A stretch of DNA of 64,000 nucleotides from Trissonchulus latispiculum (GCA_030248195.1 JASAND010013048.1:1-64000), one strand, 5' to 3'; counted from the stretch's first letter, positions 31,963-44,040 are shown. The notes: generated by a model from the sequence alone, not told the origin. Numbers and translations are program-made.

Positions 31963-32471
31963 AACAAAGGGACTGCAAATTTTCGAAGAGCCCCCAACCC
32001 CACATACACAGACAAAAACGGCAAAAACAAAATAGCTAAGACATTACCAAACTGGATTACGATGAAACGTTTTTGTCGCTTCGGGGCTTCGCTCGTCATT
32101 GGATAAGAGGAGCAAACCCCGGGGGTAGACCTGCAGAGACTGGCTAGCAGTTTTGAATAAAAATGAGTATTCAAAACCCCAGAGTATAACTTTCGGTATT
32201 CAGCTTTGATCTGCTCGATTTCCTTATCCAGAAAGTTATGCTGCGGGCAACTTTGATTGATCATTCGAACGCAGTATTGGTCAGCCTTAGATTTCCCAGT
32301 AGTTAGATCGATACAGTCCTCCTCGTTCGCCCATTCATGCGGTTTCCAATTTGGAGTGATAGGAGGTACGGCTAACTGCACTATCAGGGCCAAATATTCA
32401 GTTTTTTGAGAGATAACCCCAATTCCCGCAGGACTTAACACGGCTCCCCATCTAGGCAAAACGACAGTTCC
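31455..32471 (-). repeat. 605 bp partial tandem duplication of the env N-terminus
   Basis: Segment 32060-32471 repeats 31455-31866 (412 bp each, offset 605 bp) with scattered substitutions. The block between them (31867-32059) encodes a signal-peptide-like hydrophobic stretch (FWMTMAVFVASAHAQ). The extra copy abuts the gag C-terminus at about 32472. Confidence 0.7.
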
Positions 32472-33061
32472 GACATGCCGGCTTCCATGTGACCGGTTGG
32501 AGAGTCGGTCACTGCCACTAAAGCCCGAGTTACCGACCTCCGGGGATGTCGGCGGGTGCCCTCCCAATCTTGCTCTCCGCTTTGCAATTTTGATCGCGTC
32601 ACCGCGAATTTTGGACAGTATTCCCTTTTCATCTCCGGGGGCATCCGATCTCTGGGGTCTCGCCGATCCCGTTCTCGCTGCTGCTCTCGACGTTCGCCCC
32701 AGGAATCTCGATTAGGCCGATAATTTGACTGCTGCGGGTTTTCCCGACGCTCAGAGTAATTTCCGCGGTTGTCACACCAATTTCCAGGGTCGTTGAGATT
32801 CGAAAAATTCCTATCATTGCCGTTTCGGTTGGAGTAATTTCCATTTCCTCCCGAATTCCTGGGATCTCGGTTTCCGCCTGAATTTCGGTTATAGTTTCGG
32901 TCAGAATTTTGATTTCCTCCCCTGTAAGCTCCTCCGCCAGGCTGGCGGCATTCCCTACGAACGTGCCCTGGCTTGTTGCAATTGAAACTAGCGAAGTAGC
33001 GAGAATGGGTTGCCGCGGCATTTTCCGTTTATAGATGGCTATATCTCCCAAAAGAGGCACC

Positions 33062-33635
33062 TTTGTGACCCAGTATAGTCTGTTTCGTGTAGTCCGTATC
33101 GAGAGCTCTCAATAGAGTACCATATTGACCATATTTAGAGTTGTTTAGATTTTTGGTCATTTTGGTAGATTTTGACCATTTTTGACCCCTTTGAAGCTCC
33201 GTAACTCAATTTTCGTACATTTTGGCGGCTTGGCCCTGTTAGAACATTTTATGTACTCAACGAGAGCTTTCGAATGACACCGATATGAGCTCGATCCGAG
33301 AACTTTCAATTTTGAGCCATTTTGACCGTTTTTGGCCATTTTTGACCATTTTTCGCCTCATAACTCAAAATGAGTGCATTTTCAAGCCTTGACCCAATTA
33401 CAACTTTTTCATTACTCGTCAAGACCTTTCGAATGATACCAAAATTAGCTCATTTGGACAACTTTTTTATTTTACTCATTTTTACTCACGGGGCTGCTCC
33501 GGGAGCAACCTTGCTCCCCCGATGCTCCCCGCGCTTCAGTCAACACTTCACCCCACCCCCAACCCCCACTGCAAATTTCAGCCAAATCGGTCGACCCTAG
33601 TAAAAGTTAGAGGGGAGGACAGGGGGTGGTCACGA
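33062..33635. repeat. Repeat-like insertion in gag with GACCATTTTTGACC phrases
   Basis: It contains repeated CATTTTTGACC and two phrases of the type TTTCGAATGAYACC (near 33268 and 33430). The same vocabulary occurs elsewhere in the window (8290-9110, 37880-37960, 50930-51060). No ORF. Confidence 0.4.
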
Positions 33636-33639
33636 GAAT

Positions 33640-33671
<32 letters not shown>
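33636..33671. repeat. AAT trinucleotide microsatellite
   Basis: About 11 AAT units; translated on minus it gives a leucine run at the end of the gag fragment. Confidence 0.8.
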
Positions 33672-33672
<1 letters not shown>

Positions 33673-34929
33673 CGGACATACCCAGATGAAAGGGTTGCCT
33701 TTTTGGTGTAAAAAGCGGCAACCCAACAAGTGGTGCCGGGCGGTAGTTCTCGGCCACGGTCACTGCGGCTGGGGCCATTCAACTTCTTGGCCGTTTCAGT
33801 CTCTAACTTTTCAAAACGGATTTTCAAATTTTTCATGGCTTTTTCAGCTTCTGCGATGGCAGCTGGAGCATTTGTCTCGCTCATAAAATTCGGCTCAAGA
33901 AAAGAAGGATAGGCCTCGCCTGGATATTCTCCCTCGGACTTTAGGGCCTTTTCAACCGCACGTTCCAAAGTCTTACAGCCAGGCGTCACCCGAACTGTCA
34001 GATCGTTACGCAAAGCAAACAGAAACAATCGTAATTTTAAGAGCTGAAGTTGTTGGTCACTAAAACCATCTTCCTCCTTAAAACTCAGCCTCGCATAACG
34101 GTTTAAAAGCATCAAATAATCCGTCACAGTTTCTTCCTTTTCTTGCTTAACTTGAAGCATTAGAGAAGAGGCATGTAGAGCAGCGTGTGGAGGGGTCATC
34201 ACCTTTTTAGCAGCCGAGACCAACTCATCTCAGGTACCCCGACAAGCTTTTGGTACCGACCGAAGTAACTCTATGGCTCTCCCCCGCAAAGAACTTGAAA
34301 AGGTTAAAATAGACTGCCCCTCATCGAAACTCATAACCTGGCAGAGTGCTCATAGTGCTCGACATGTTCACCAGTTCTCCTTATTTTTCTGCTTCTGGAG
34401 TTTCTTTTTGTACTTCTTTCATGTGCAAACGTACGTATCCCGTACGAAGGTCATAGGCTAGGTTTCGGGTCTAGTGTATGCCTCAGGCTGCAGGACACAC
34501 CCGTCCTTTGCAGCCACTTCAGGGTTACCAGACATCGCTGTCCACCAACCGGAGTCATCACTGTCCCAGAATCTAGGTTCTGGATGCGATGGAGGGTTAA
34601 AAGGAGCGGATCCATCGACCCGATAGGTGGTGTAGGGGCAACAATCATGTTAACAAGGGCCATGGGTTGGGAGGGACACCCGTCAGTATCTACTGCCCGA
34701 GCTCCTGCTGGGCGTTTCCCTGGTCTGGAAAACCCTCATAACGCAGTGGGCCTATGATACCGCGGCCCCACCGTCGGCCCCGCCCAGCTTGCTGGTTATT
34801 ATTATTGTAACGGTTACTACCACCGTTATTCGCAGCTGGAGTGGCCGGAGTAGGCCTATTGGCATTGCCTCCTAAACGAGCAAATATCCTTTGCCGTTGT
34901 GGGTGGTCAGAGCCAAGTATCTGTACACC

Positions 34930-35623
34930 AGTCAGATATGTACGGCATTAGCGTAACGGATGACCTGGTTGCTTACACAGGAAACATAATTCCTGTCCTT
35001 GATGTTGGGCCCACTGGTTTGGTGGAGCCGTGGCCCCCTACAGGCTGGTGCACACCTGCACGCTGATGCTGTGGCCGCTGCTGTACCGCAATGGCTTGGG
35101 CAAAGGCTTGGACTGGGGCTTCCTCAGCCATCTCAGCTTCTACCGTCTCTGCTATATGCAGGGCACGGTTGACCAGCTCGTTCTCCCGAGCGTGAGGCCA
35201 AAACTGGAGAGCTCCGCCAATACGCTTTCTGACGTCCTGCCGTAATTCCCGGCAGAACTGGGTACAAAGCTTCTTTTGCCTCTCTAGAGGCATCTCGAGT
35301 GGAAAAGCCTTGGCCGCAAGCAGTCGCAAAGACGCGACAAAATCGTGTGCTCGCTCATTAGGCTGCTGTTGCTTCCTGTAGAACTGTTCTGCGTACTGTT
35401 CTACGGTAGTAGGAAGCGGTTCGTACAATTGCCGGAGCACGACGATGAATTCCTCGTAGGAGGAGGGCGGGTGTGGACTAAGTGCCTCCTTCACGTTATC
35501 GACCACCGTGGTCCACAATAACAATAACCTCCACAACAAAAGAAGTCCTGATGACTTGGAATGAGAGTGGTGAAGGAAGGTAAGTGCAGCAAACCGATTG
35601 GAGTCGTTAAGGAATGAATGCAT
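34930..35623 (-). pseudogene. Gag fragment of another Ty3/gypsy element
   Basis: The frame 35623-34973 has a Retrotrans_gag-like core (YAEQFYRKQQQPNERAHDFV, then LRLLAAKAFP). After a frameshift a zinc knuckle CFLCKQPGHPLR-stop-C is readable near 34980-34940, with a stop in the knuckle. Sequence differs from both other gag genes here. No matching pol is seen downstream; 34900-34350 is decayed Asn/Gly-rich sequence. Confidence 0.6.
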
Positions 35624-35697
35624 GGTATGAGTGTAAAGGGGGAATCGCCCGCTGTGCTCTTGCTCACTATTTCATTTGTCCATTTTAAGTTGTCCAA

Positions 35698-37979
35698 AGC
35701 TTTGTCAGACTGAAATTAAACCCTATTTGGATTGGCTTACTCCGTACGAGTATGACTTGACAATGTAGAATTACTTCATATAAAATTAAGCATGTGGTCA
35801 ATCTGACAGACATAAAAATTGAGGAACTGAGGAACACATAGATTAAAGCGTGGAAGCATATATCTGTGAAAAATAATGAAACAATATCTGTAGCATATTG
35901 TAAAAATTGACACGTAAGTGGAGGAGGGGCAGTTTGGATACTTGAACGATTAGAGAGAAAGGTTGCAATGTAAATGCAGACCACCAAATGGAATAAAATA
36001 AATTGGAATCACTTCACCAGTGACCACTGAGCTGTTTTCCGATCACAATGAATTTTTGTTTGATCTGTCTACAATTGCAAAACATCAACCGGGCTGCTTC
36101 TTTTTACGGCTTTATTTTTTGTTTGTAATTAACGTTTTTCTTTTTCGACTTTCGAATAGGAGGCGAAAACAACGTCTGTAATGGTTGCTAAGAAAGCTTG
36201 CTCGCATAGTGTCGACGCCTGTTGGGAGTAGTAGAATAGACCTCGAGATTCCGGGGGATTTTAACGAATCGAGGACATCACTCACTAGTTGTCACAAACA
36301 GAAAAAAGCATGTTGCAACCGATTAATGCCTTGTCAATTTTTTACAATCGCATCGTACCTTTCATATATATTCATTTTCTATTGTAAGTAATTAATACAG
36401 TTACACCCAATTTGCGTCACTTCTTTGGTACGCGAGTAACGCCTCACTCACTCCACTCCAGTACGAATTTATGCTTAAAAATAAAAGTTGCAGATTTTGA
36501 TGTTGAAACCGCTTCTTCGCATTGCAGCAGAAACACAGATGGAATATTTGTGGCATGTTGTGGTTTAATTGTCTCTTTACAAAACAAATTATGTCTGGTG
36601 TTCTCTAAATTAAACCAACAAATGGCGGTTTCGAAAATGGCGGTTAATAGTAAACTTAGCAAAAACCAAAGCTTCCTGATATTTCAAAAGTGTGACAACA
36701 TTCAAAATAACATAATTAAATAATTCGATTCGGTATTTAGGTATTATCAAGTTTCATGCGAGCTTACTTAACCTACATACAGGTTGCAGAATGCATCGTG
36801 AGGTGTGGGGAGAATACAAATTCTAGAAAAGTTGTTACGGCATTACCATTATTATGCTGGAATTGCAATCTCTATATTTGTCTTACTAAGTTGCAGAACT
36901 CTGCCCCTTTTCGGGGTCATCTTGTTGCTTTCACATTTTGCAAATTAGGTCAAATGCTCAAATGCAAAATGAATTCTCAGTTACATAACTACGGATTGCT
37001 ACAGCAACAGGCCGAAGGTGTCGCTTGCGGTTATGCTTCGGCTAGATCATCAATGAAATGAATTTCTTCCCCGAGCCGGTCAGTCAATTTTTTGGATCGC
37101 TCGGATTTCAATGTTACACACACAAAAGCGACATCTAAGGCTTTTTCAAAAATTGAAAAACTACTGAAGGCAAATATCTGTCTTCTCCAGATTAGATTCA
37201 GAAGGAATTCTTGCTAAACCGCTTGAAGTTGATATTTTTGCTCTTGATTGCAGATTTGCAAATTTGTGTGTGTGCAACATCTTGTATGAAGGATGAACAT
37301 CGTTGCAGAATTAAACAGATATTAAGTACAATAACTGTCTACAGCAGTGTGTCAGTGAGAACAGGTAGGGTCGCAAACTCGTTGCACTGCTCACGGTTGA
37401 TCCACGCTGACGCAAAGCAATTAAAATACAGTCCCACGAAAAATGTGCCGAAGCTTTACCCATTCATAGAACCGACACCTTTGGAATATACTCCCGCAAC
37501 ACAATGCCATTATTACTCGTGCAATCGTCCGGATCAGGAAATTTAAAAAATTCGATAAATACGAAATTTCGGGTTTCATCCAGCAGAATCCAGAGGATAT
37601 TCAATACTTCGCAACTGTGCAAGATTAAAATTTTGCGCAATCATAGTTTTGTGTACCTACCTACTAACTACATCGTCGAATAGAGCTTAGTTGAGCTGGT
37701 CCAGTAGTATAATATTGCTTCTACTACTATTTGAAGAAACTTCGCCCATTCTAGATTTCCGGATTTTCAAATTTTCCTCATGCTGAAGAACTCTTGAAAA
37801 CGCACTCTATTCGTGGTATTATGAAACCAGGATTTCCTAATTTAAAATTCCGTCTTAACCTATTTTTCTCAGCAGTATATATCGGTATCATTTGAAAGCT
37901 TTTGACGAGATGAGCAACATATAATAGAACTCGCCAAGAGCTTTCTAATGATACGCATACTGCAGATAGCTACTATTAT
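35698..37979. other. Mostly non-coding interval
   Basis: AT-rich. One + frame at 37211-37546 (111 residues) starts from a TTG with a hydrophobic, leucine-rich stretch and has seven cysteines, but it lacks an ATG and a supporting splice context, so I do not call it a gene. Nothing else is recognised. Confidence 0.35.
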
Positions 37980-38354
37980 CAAGAGTACATAATATAAGAG
38001 TGTGACAGCTCGGCAGCTCTCTGTTATCAGAGCAAAAACTATGCTCTGTTCGCTAACGGCTTACCCCCTCCCCAAATTGGACCCCAGTCAACACAGCGAA
38101 TTCGCCCGCTAAGTTTGTGTTCTAAAGTTCGAAACAGACACAAACTACACTTACGTACTGCTTGTGTTTTTGCGCTTAAACACATAAACATAGAGCGAGT
38201 GAATGTACCCCCTTTTGGACCCCGTACCCATATAGGGGCGGAGTGAGAGGGGGTCAGCTTGGGGAGGGGGTAAGCCGTTAGCGAACATAGCATAGTTTTT
38301 GCTCTAATAACAAAGAGCTGGCCAGCTGTCACACTCTTATATTATGTACTCTTG
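37980..38354. mobile_element. MITE with CAAGAGTACATAAT termini, copy 1
   Basis: About 375 bp with inverted arms of about 115 bp (37980-38095 and 38230-38354). Flanks CTATTAT and CAATTAT look like a 7 bp target duplication with one mismatch. A related copy lies at 54943-55357. Confidence 0.7.
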
Positions 38355-39205
38355 CAATTATGTTCTTGAGTTGCCTACTGCTAAATGCCTAGTCCTTTAG
38401 TTAGAGCTTCGTTGTTGAATTTCTATAATCTGGTGTAAGTGTATAATGTATTCCCTTGCTTTTCTCGACAAATCAGCTTGCTTTTACCTTAAGTTGTCTA
38501 AATTTATGAAATTCATAGTAATTAAGATACTTTGAAGGTAAACGTCACAACATGACTTGGGCATTTCGGCGGTAATTAATTGGAAAACACAACAACTCCT
38601 AGCTTGGGATGGCACGTCGATCCAAACGTAAAGGAGAAGTGGGCCGCTACGGTGGCATAACAGCAGAGAAGGGAAACAAAGAGCCTGCAGTTGCAACACT
38701 CTTTACCATCTATTAGGACTTCTGTGAAAAGTAATTGAGACAGTCACAATGTACTCTGAAGGCATACAAGACAAATTTTTATTCAGACAGCTCTCAACCA
38801 AGGAATGGTGCCCTACTTGTTCTTTCTAACGAGACTAAAGTTCCTTTTTATGACTAGTTTTCGATCAAATTTCGAACAGCTGTTTTTAATTTAAATATGC
38901 GGCTAAGTTTCCTTGGTTAGTTCCTGTGAGTTTTGCTCTGATTCACTTGTGGTTTTACATCAGCGAATCCAGTTGACTATCCTGGATTTGAAATTTCAAG
39001 GTAAGCGGATTTATTTTCTCGTTTACCATTTTTAAGTTGATCTTAAATATTGCTTCCTTTATCAATTCAGTTAGATAATTGATTAATTCTTGCAGCTAAT
39101 TAAACTTATTTACACTGACAATCGAAGAATTAATCTAAATATGAATTGTATCAGCTTTTGCTACCTGTTCACCAAGATCAAATTGAAATAATTGAAATAC
39201 GGAGT
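38355..39205. other. Non-coding interval
   Basis: No gene recognised. A segment ending AAATTTCAAG before GTAAGC at about 39000 has exon-like borders but is too short to judge. Confidence 0.3.
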
Positions 39206-40281
39206 AAATATTTGAGTGAGTTTTAACTAAAACTGTGCCTAAATTAAATATAAGTTTGCTTTCAAAGTTTATATACTTCACCTACAGCTTGCAAACTATG
39301 TTTTCCAATATCCAATATCCTTTTTTGAATGCAAAACTTAAGGTCAAGCTAGGTCTAAGATTTTATTCAAGTAAACTCCTTTAAAGAGGTTGGGGGCAAC
39401 CATGCTCCTGCCCAACAATGTAACAATGCTCTAAAACTTAGCTGCTTAAAATTTTCAAAAAATAGCTTGTGAAATTTTTGAAGTTTGAAATTCGAAAAGT
39501 TTTCAGCGAAACTGTGAAAATAGGCAAGTATCATAGCTGCATAGAGAGCGTACTTGAAATTTCTCTGAATATCTTAACGAATTATGAACTCATGAACTGA
39601 GCCAGGTTTTTTGGTGTTTATCTTTTTACTGATTCTTGTTTCACCATATCACTAATACGCATATTAAAAGTCTCAGTGCTTTTGCTAATCGCTCATAATT
39701 CCTTCTGGCGTCTAAGTGTGCACTTTGGTAGGCATATTAAATATAAATAATTATATATATTTATATATTTAATCATTAAATCATGTATAGTGTATTCTTA
39801 GAGTGGAATTTGTAACCGAACTTGTTTTATCCAGAATGTTCTAGCCGACTCTGCACTCACTATCTACACCCCATTTCAACCTCCATTTTACATTGTGCAC
39901 CATTCGTTTGATTTTTGTAAGTTTTATATAATTTAACATAACATTTATATCTCCGATGAAAAATATGTTTTTCACAAAACGAACTCGGCTTGTGCTTCGG
40001 ACCGATTTATCACAAAACTGGGGCAATACGAAAGATTGAATGATAATAGTTTTGTTACTGCATTGCATACCAAGTTATGAAAGATAACATGGGTGGGTTT
40101 AGATGAAATAGAGAAAACGTGATGTTATTCGCTTTAAATAGCCGGTTTTACCACAGCACATGAAATACATAATGCGAGAGGCACAAGAAATACGTCATTG
40201 CGCATCAAAATTGAAATTACCTAAGTTCACGGCCGCCCTAACGCAACTTTACCAACAGACAACTTATAAATAAGTAAGCAT
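39206..40281. repeat. Duplicated unit R, copy 1
   Basis: About 1.1 kb, AT-rich, closely similar to 40767-41850 and 58576-60380. It starts ATTTGAGTGAGTTTTAACTAAA and ends TAAGTAAGCAT. Minus frames inside (for example 40068-39841) are preserved only because the copies are young. Confidence 0.7.
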
Positions 40282-40766
40282 GAGAGATTAACATACAAGG
40301 GTGAGGGGAAAATAGCCACTGACCCACCCTGAGTTTTGGGCCATATAATATGCCATCTTCATAGGGGAACTCAGGTACGGCTGACTACCCAGCAATGAAC
40401 ATCAGCGCCCTAGGGGGAAAAGGGAGGAAGAGGTCTACCTAAGCTTCGCGGTCGAGCCTAGTCTCAAGCCAACTTCGGACGTACTTTTTTGAAACAGGGA
40501 AAGACAGGGAAATTACTCAAAGAGACCAGAAAATGCGTAAATTGGCTACACATACAATACACCTACAAAGCTGCGCCAAACTCACCAAATTTGAATCAAT
40601 TGGCACTTTGTTTTTTTATGCGCGAATGGATAGCTGACACTTACACATACTGGGCAGTCCATAAAAGGAACACTGTTTTTTTGGGCAAATGAATTCTCAT
40701 AACTTTTCGGTTCGCGCAAATGAAATTATGCTATGTTGTGACTTCGGGGCGAATGAATATCTTGCC
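40282..40766. repeat. Duplicated unit S, copy 1
   Basis: About 485 bp beginning GAGAGATTAACATACAAGGG. It is repeated at 58094-58575, in both places directly before a copy of unit R. Confidence 0.7.
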
Positions 40767-42360
40767 GAATATTTGAGTGAGTTTTAACTAAATCTGTGCC
40801 TAAATTAAATTTGCTTTCAAAGGTTATATACTTCACCTACAGCTTGCCTACTATGTTTTCCAATATCCAATATCCTTTTTTGAATGCGCAATCTTAACTT
40901 ACCACGAGGTGAAGCTAGGTCTAAAATTTTACTCAAGTAAACTCCTTTAAAGTGGTTGGGGGCAACCATGCTGCTGGCCAACAATGTAACAATGCTCTAA
41001 AATTTCGCTATTTAAAATTTTTAAAAAATAGTTTCTGAAATTTTTAAAGTTTGAAATTCGAAAAGTTTTCAGCGAAACTGTGAAAATAGGCAAGTATCAT
41101 AGCTTTATAGAGAGCTTACTTGAAATATCTCTGAATATCTTAAGGAATTATGAACTCATGAACTGAATCAGGGTTTTTTGGGTCTATGTTACTGATTTTT
41201 GTTTCACCATATCACTAATAATTATATTAAAAGTCTGAGTGCTTTTGGTATGTAAATATCTAAGCGCTCATAATTCCTTCTGGCGGCTACATGTGCACTT
41301 TGGTAGGCATATTAAATATAAATAATCATATATATTTATATATTTAATCATTAAATCATGTATAGTGTATTCTCAGAGTAGAATTTGTAACCGAACTTGT
41401 TTTATCCAGAATATTCTAGCCGACTCTGCACTCACTATCTACACCCCATTTCAACCTCCATTTTACATTGTGCACCATTCGTTTGATTTTTGTAAGTTTT
41501 ATATAATTTAACATAACATTTATATCTCCGATGAAAAATATGTTTTTCACAAAACGAACTCGGCTTGTGCTTCGGACCGATTTATCACAAAACTGGGACA
41601 ATACGAAAGATTGAATGATAATAGTTTTGTTACTGCATTGCATACCAAGTTATGAAAGATAACATGGGTGGGTTTAGATGAAATAGAGAAAACGTGATGT
41701 TATTCGCTTTAAATGGCCGGTTTTACCACAGCACATGAAATACATAATGCGAGGGGCACCAAAATTGCGCATCAAAATTGAAATGACCTAAGTTCACGGG
41801 CGCCCTAACGCAACTTTACCAACAGACAACTGATAAATAAGTAAGCATGACTACATCATTTTCGAACTAAATTTAGTGGACAGCTAGGCAACGCAAATAA
41901 TTAATACCTTTCAGACTTCTAAAGGTAAAAAAGATACAGTCAAAACGGCTACCAGTCCACGGATCCACGAGGATACAATGAAATCCAGTACAATATTAAA
42001 ATCAAAACGTGGACACCCAGAGTCAGACCAGCCTTATTCTGCGGAATGAAGAGACACACAAAGAAAAAGCTCATCCTAATAAAGGCGATCTGGAACCCCT
42101 TTCTTCCAGCCTGGAATTTGAGAATGTGCATACATCCCCACTACCTGCAGAACAGAAGGATAACATTTATGACAATGCAGGCCAGCGCGCAACTGCTAGT
42201 CCAGCAGCCCCGAGTAGCCATGATCCTTCCTCTGCCAGTAACCGTCAACGGAAGGGTTCTAATTCAATGGGCCCGTCATCCAAATTTTCTAAATCCTCAC
42301 CGAAAAGAATGACAGCGGAGAAAAGCGAACTATTGGCCAAACAAATGCTGAAGATGTTTG
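40767..42360 (+). repeat. Duplicated unit R, copy 2 (extended)
   Basis: It matches 58576-60895, except that copy 3 carries a 729 bp MITE. It is longer than copy 1, continuing through the ORF at 42009. Confidence 0.7.
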
Positions 42361-42392
42361 ATATTGACTTTCAAATGCTTGGCGCAGTGTAG
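42009..42392 (+). CDS. Serine-rich ORF in the duplicated unit
   Basis: 127 residues, rich in Ser, Lys, Glu and Pro, with no cysteine, signal or membrane segment. It starts at a GTG after an in-frame TAA, so as a gene it would need an upstream exon. It recurs at 60544-60918 with mostly amino-acid-changing differences, arguing against strong selection. Family not recognised; possibly an exon of a lost or duplicated host gene. Confidence 0.25.
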   Translation: MDTQSQTSLILRNEETHKEKAHPNKGDLEPLSSSLEFENVHTSPLPAEQKDNIYDNAGQRATASPAAPSSHDPSSASNRQRKGSNSMGPSSKFSKSSPKRMTAEKSELLAKQMLKMFDIDFQMLGAV

Positions 42393-43041
42393 CTAAGCGA
42401 GAAATGAAGACAATGTTAAAATATTGCCAAAGTTTGCCATTATAAACATGGACTAATCAAACGTTCTACAAGCGCATGAGATTGACATTTTCATTGATAT
42501 ACAATTGTCTTTGATAATCCATAAGTTTTCGCTTTCTTTAAGATTTGCAAATCTTTCAGAAGCACTAATTTTTGTAATTTTTTGACATTAGAGGAACTTG
42601 GTGGTAAACTATGATATGATATGGTAGTATGATTCCGTGGTGATCTGTAGTAAACTTTAAAGATTTAGATAAAATTGGAATGACAGCATTGAAGCCGATT
42701 TCTGAAAGAGTTACAGTAAACTTTTAAATTTTGGATTGAGAACCAATAAAATAATAACTGTACTTACACGTGTTTGCCAAATTTCTAAAAACACCTAACA
42801 AAGACAGCCAATAAGGGATATTTTCTAAACTTAGTCTGACTTTAAATTCTACTTCTATTATTTCAGATACCAAATTCTAGCTAAATATTAACCATCTCAG
42901 ATAATATCTTGCAAGCTTTGAGTTTTAAGTTTTCCCTTGCGTAATTATGGTTGATGAGCAAAATTAAAATTAAGTGAGATCTTGCTGTTAAATATCAGCA
43001 ACCCAGAAAGGTTGAAATCAGCGTAATAAACTAGTCTCAAC

Positions 43042-43117
43042 GTCCGGGGATGTGGCGCTGGGATGGGATGTTCTACTTCTAATCCAAAGCTCGGCGGTTC
43101 GATCCCCGCCCTGGACA
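43042..43117 (+). pseudogene. tRNA-Arg-like sequence, copy 1 (damaged)
   Basis: Same 5' and 3' acceptor-like ends (GTCCGGGG, CCCTGGAC) and a B box (GGTTCGATCCC), but the A-box region reads GCGCTGGGATGGGATG, destroying the D arm. Confidence 0.55.
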
Positions 43118-43440
43118 GTTTTCCTCACATCTTTCAGATCCTGATTTCACCCTTTCATATTTGGCGTCCGTACCGTGGCCTTACCGCTCTGAGGAGACGA
43201 AGTCGTTTAAGATGCCTGGAAATGGTGGAATTGCAGGTCCTTGAGATAATTTGTTTGGTTTATAATATGCTGGTCCTCGTGGTGCTAAGAGTTAATATAA
43301 TGGTTAATGGTTCTTGATTTGATATAAAGGCTCCCGGCTTTGAAGAATAAAGAAGTACAATATGGCCTCAGGTTAATAGGCAGCCGGGGATGCCGCCTTT
43401 AGACCACACGGTACTTGGATTTGAGGACCCGACCTGCAAT

Positions 43441-43475
43441 TCCTGGAAATTTCAATTTCAATTTCAATTTCAAAT
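43441..43475. repeat. ATTTCA microsatellite
   Basis: Four or five ATTTCA units inside the TIR element, followed by GGAGGCCGAATTTCAATT. Confidence 0.6.
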
Positions 43476-43563
43476 CGGAGGCCGAATTTCAATTAGCAAG
43501 GGAAGTATGTTAAATATCAGCAACACAGAAATGTTGAAATCAGAGTAATAAACTAGTCTCAAT

Positions 43564-43640
43564 GTCCGGGGATGTGGCGCAAGTGGTAGAGCGTTCTACT
43601 TCTAATCCAAAGATCGGCGGTTCGATCCCCGCCCTGGACA
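43564..43640 (+). tRNA. tRNA-Arg(UCU)-like sequence, copy 2
   Basis: It has an A box (TGGCGCAAGTGG), the CTTCTAA anticodon loop with TCT, and a B box (GGTTCGATCCC). The acceptor ends pair (GTCC/GGAC). The anticodon and T stems pair imperfectly and the acceptor-to-A-box distance is about four bases too long, so this is more likely a tRNA-derived repeat than a working tRNA gene. Confidence 0.4.
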
Positions 43641-43867
43641 CTTTTCTTCACATCTTTCAGATCCTGATTTCAACCTTTCACGTTGCAAAACAATTTTTGA
43701 CGAGTCTTGCTTTAGTTTAGAATTTGGTATCTGAACTACTAATAGTGGAATTTAAAGTCCGACCAAACTTAGAAAATATATCCTATTGGCTGTTTTTGTT
43801 AGCCGTTTCTACAAATTTTACAAACCTTGATAAAGTACGTATTATGTCGCAGTCTAAAAGCATTTTC

Positions 43868-44040
43868 CGTCTAATTGCAATTAGACGTAGAATTTCAGTC
43901 TAACTGCAATTGGGCTAGTCTAATAGCATGAGACTGCGCGAAATGCTGTTAGACTGAAAATTTTCAGTCTAATTGCAATTAGACGTACCATTGTCCGTCT
44001 ATCTGCAATTGGGCGAACAGTGCTTCGTCTAATTGCATTT
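43868..44040. repeat. Palindromic minisatellite
   Basis: Perfect palindromes CGTCTAATTGCAATTAGACG (43868-43887) and GTCTAATTGCAATTAGAC (43967-43984), with degenerate halves between and after (AGTCTAACTGCAATTGGGC, CGTCTATCTGCAATTGGGCG, GTCTAATTGCATTT). Confidence 0.6.

Larger units (their letters stand above)
24019..34350 (-). mobile_element. Decayed env-bearing Ty3/gypsy element
   Basis: On minus: gag (34350-32435), env-like (32471-28921), tandem retropepsin ORF (29010-27894), RT and RNase H (27754-26131), integrase (25403-24019). Many frameshifts, stops and insertions are present. LTRs could not be delimited. The order gag-env-pro-pol is not the usual gag-pol-env. Confidence 0.65.
32435..34350 (-). 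pseudogene. Gag of the env-bearing element
   Basis: 34350-33630 encodes capsid-like sequence (a MSFDEGQSILTF region, then ETVTDYLMLLNRYARLSF), broken by a TGA near 34228. An AAT microsatellite and about 560 bp of repeat-like DNA (33062-33630) interrupt it. The frame resumes at about 33030 with a zinc-knuckle remnant, FNCNKPGHVRREC, whose first cysteine is replaced by serine, then an Asn/Arg-rich tail to about 32475, where it runs out of frame into the env duplicate. Confidence 0.55.
42778..43820. mobile_element. TIR element holding two tRNA-Arg-like sequences
   Basis: Arms 42778-42879 and 43719-43820 are reverse complements with modest divergence (both contain AGCCAATA and CAGATACCAAATTCT). 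Inside are two copies of a unit with a tRNA-like core (43042-43117 and 43564-43640), each bracketed by a short inverted repeat (AAGGTTGAAATCAG and CTGATTTCAACCTTT). No transposase. Confidence 0.65.

Noticed and set aside
37211..37546. Plus ORF with a leucine-rich start resembling a signal peptide
   Set aside because: No ATG, and the hydrophobic part includes a TTGATTGCAG that looks like an intron end. Left as a note in the interval entry.
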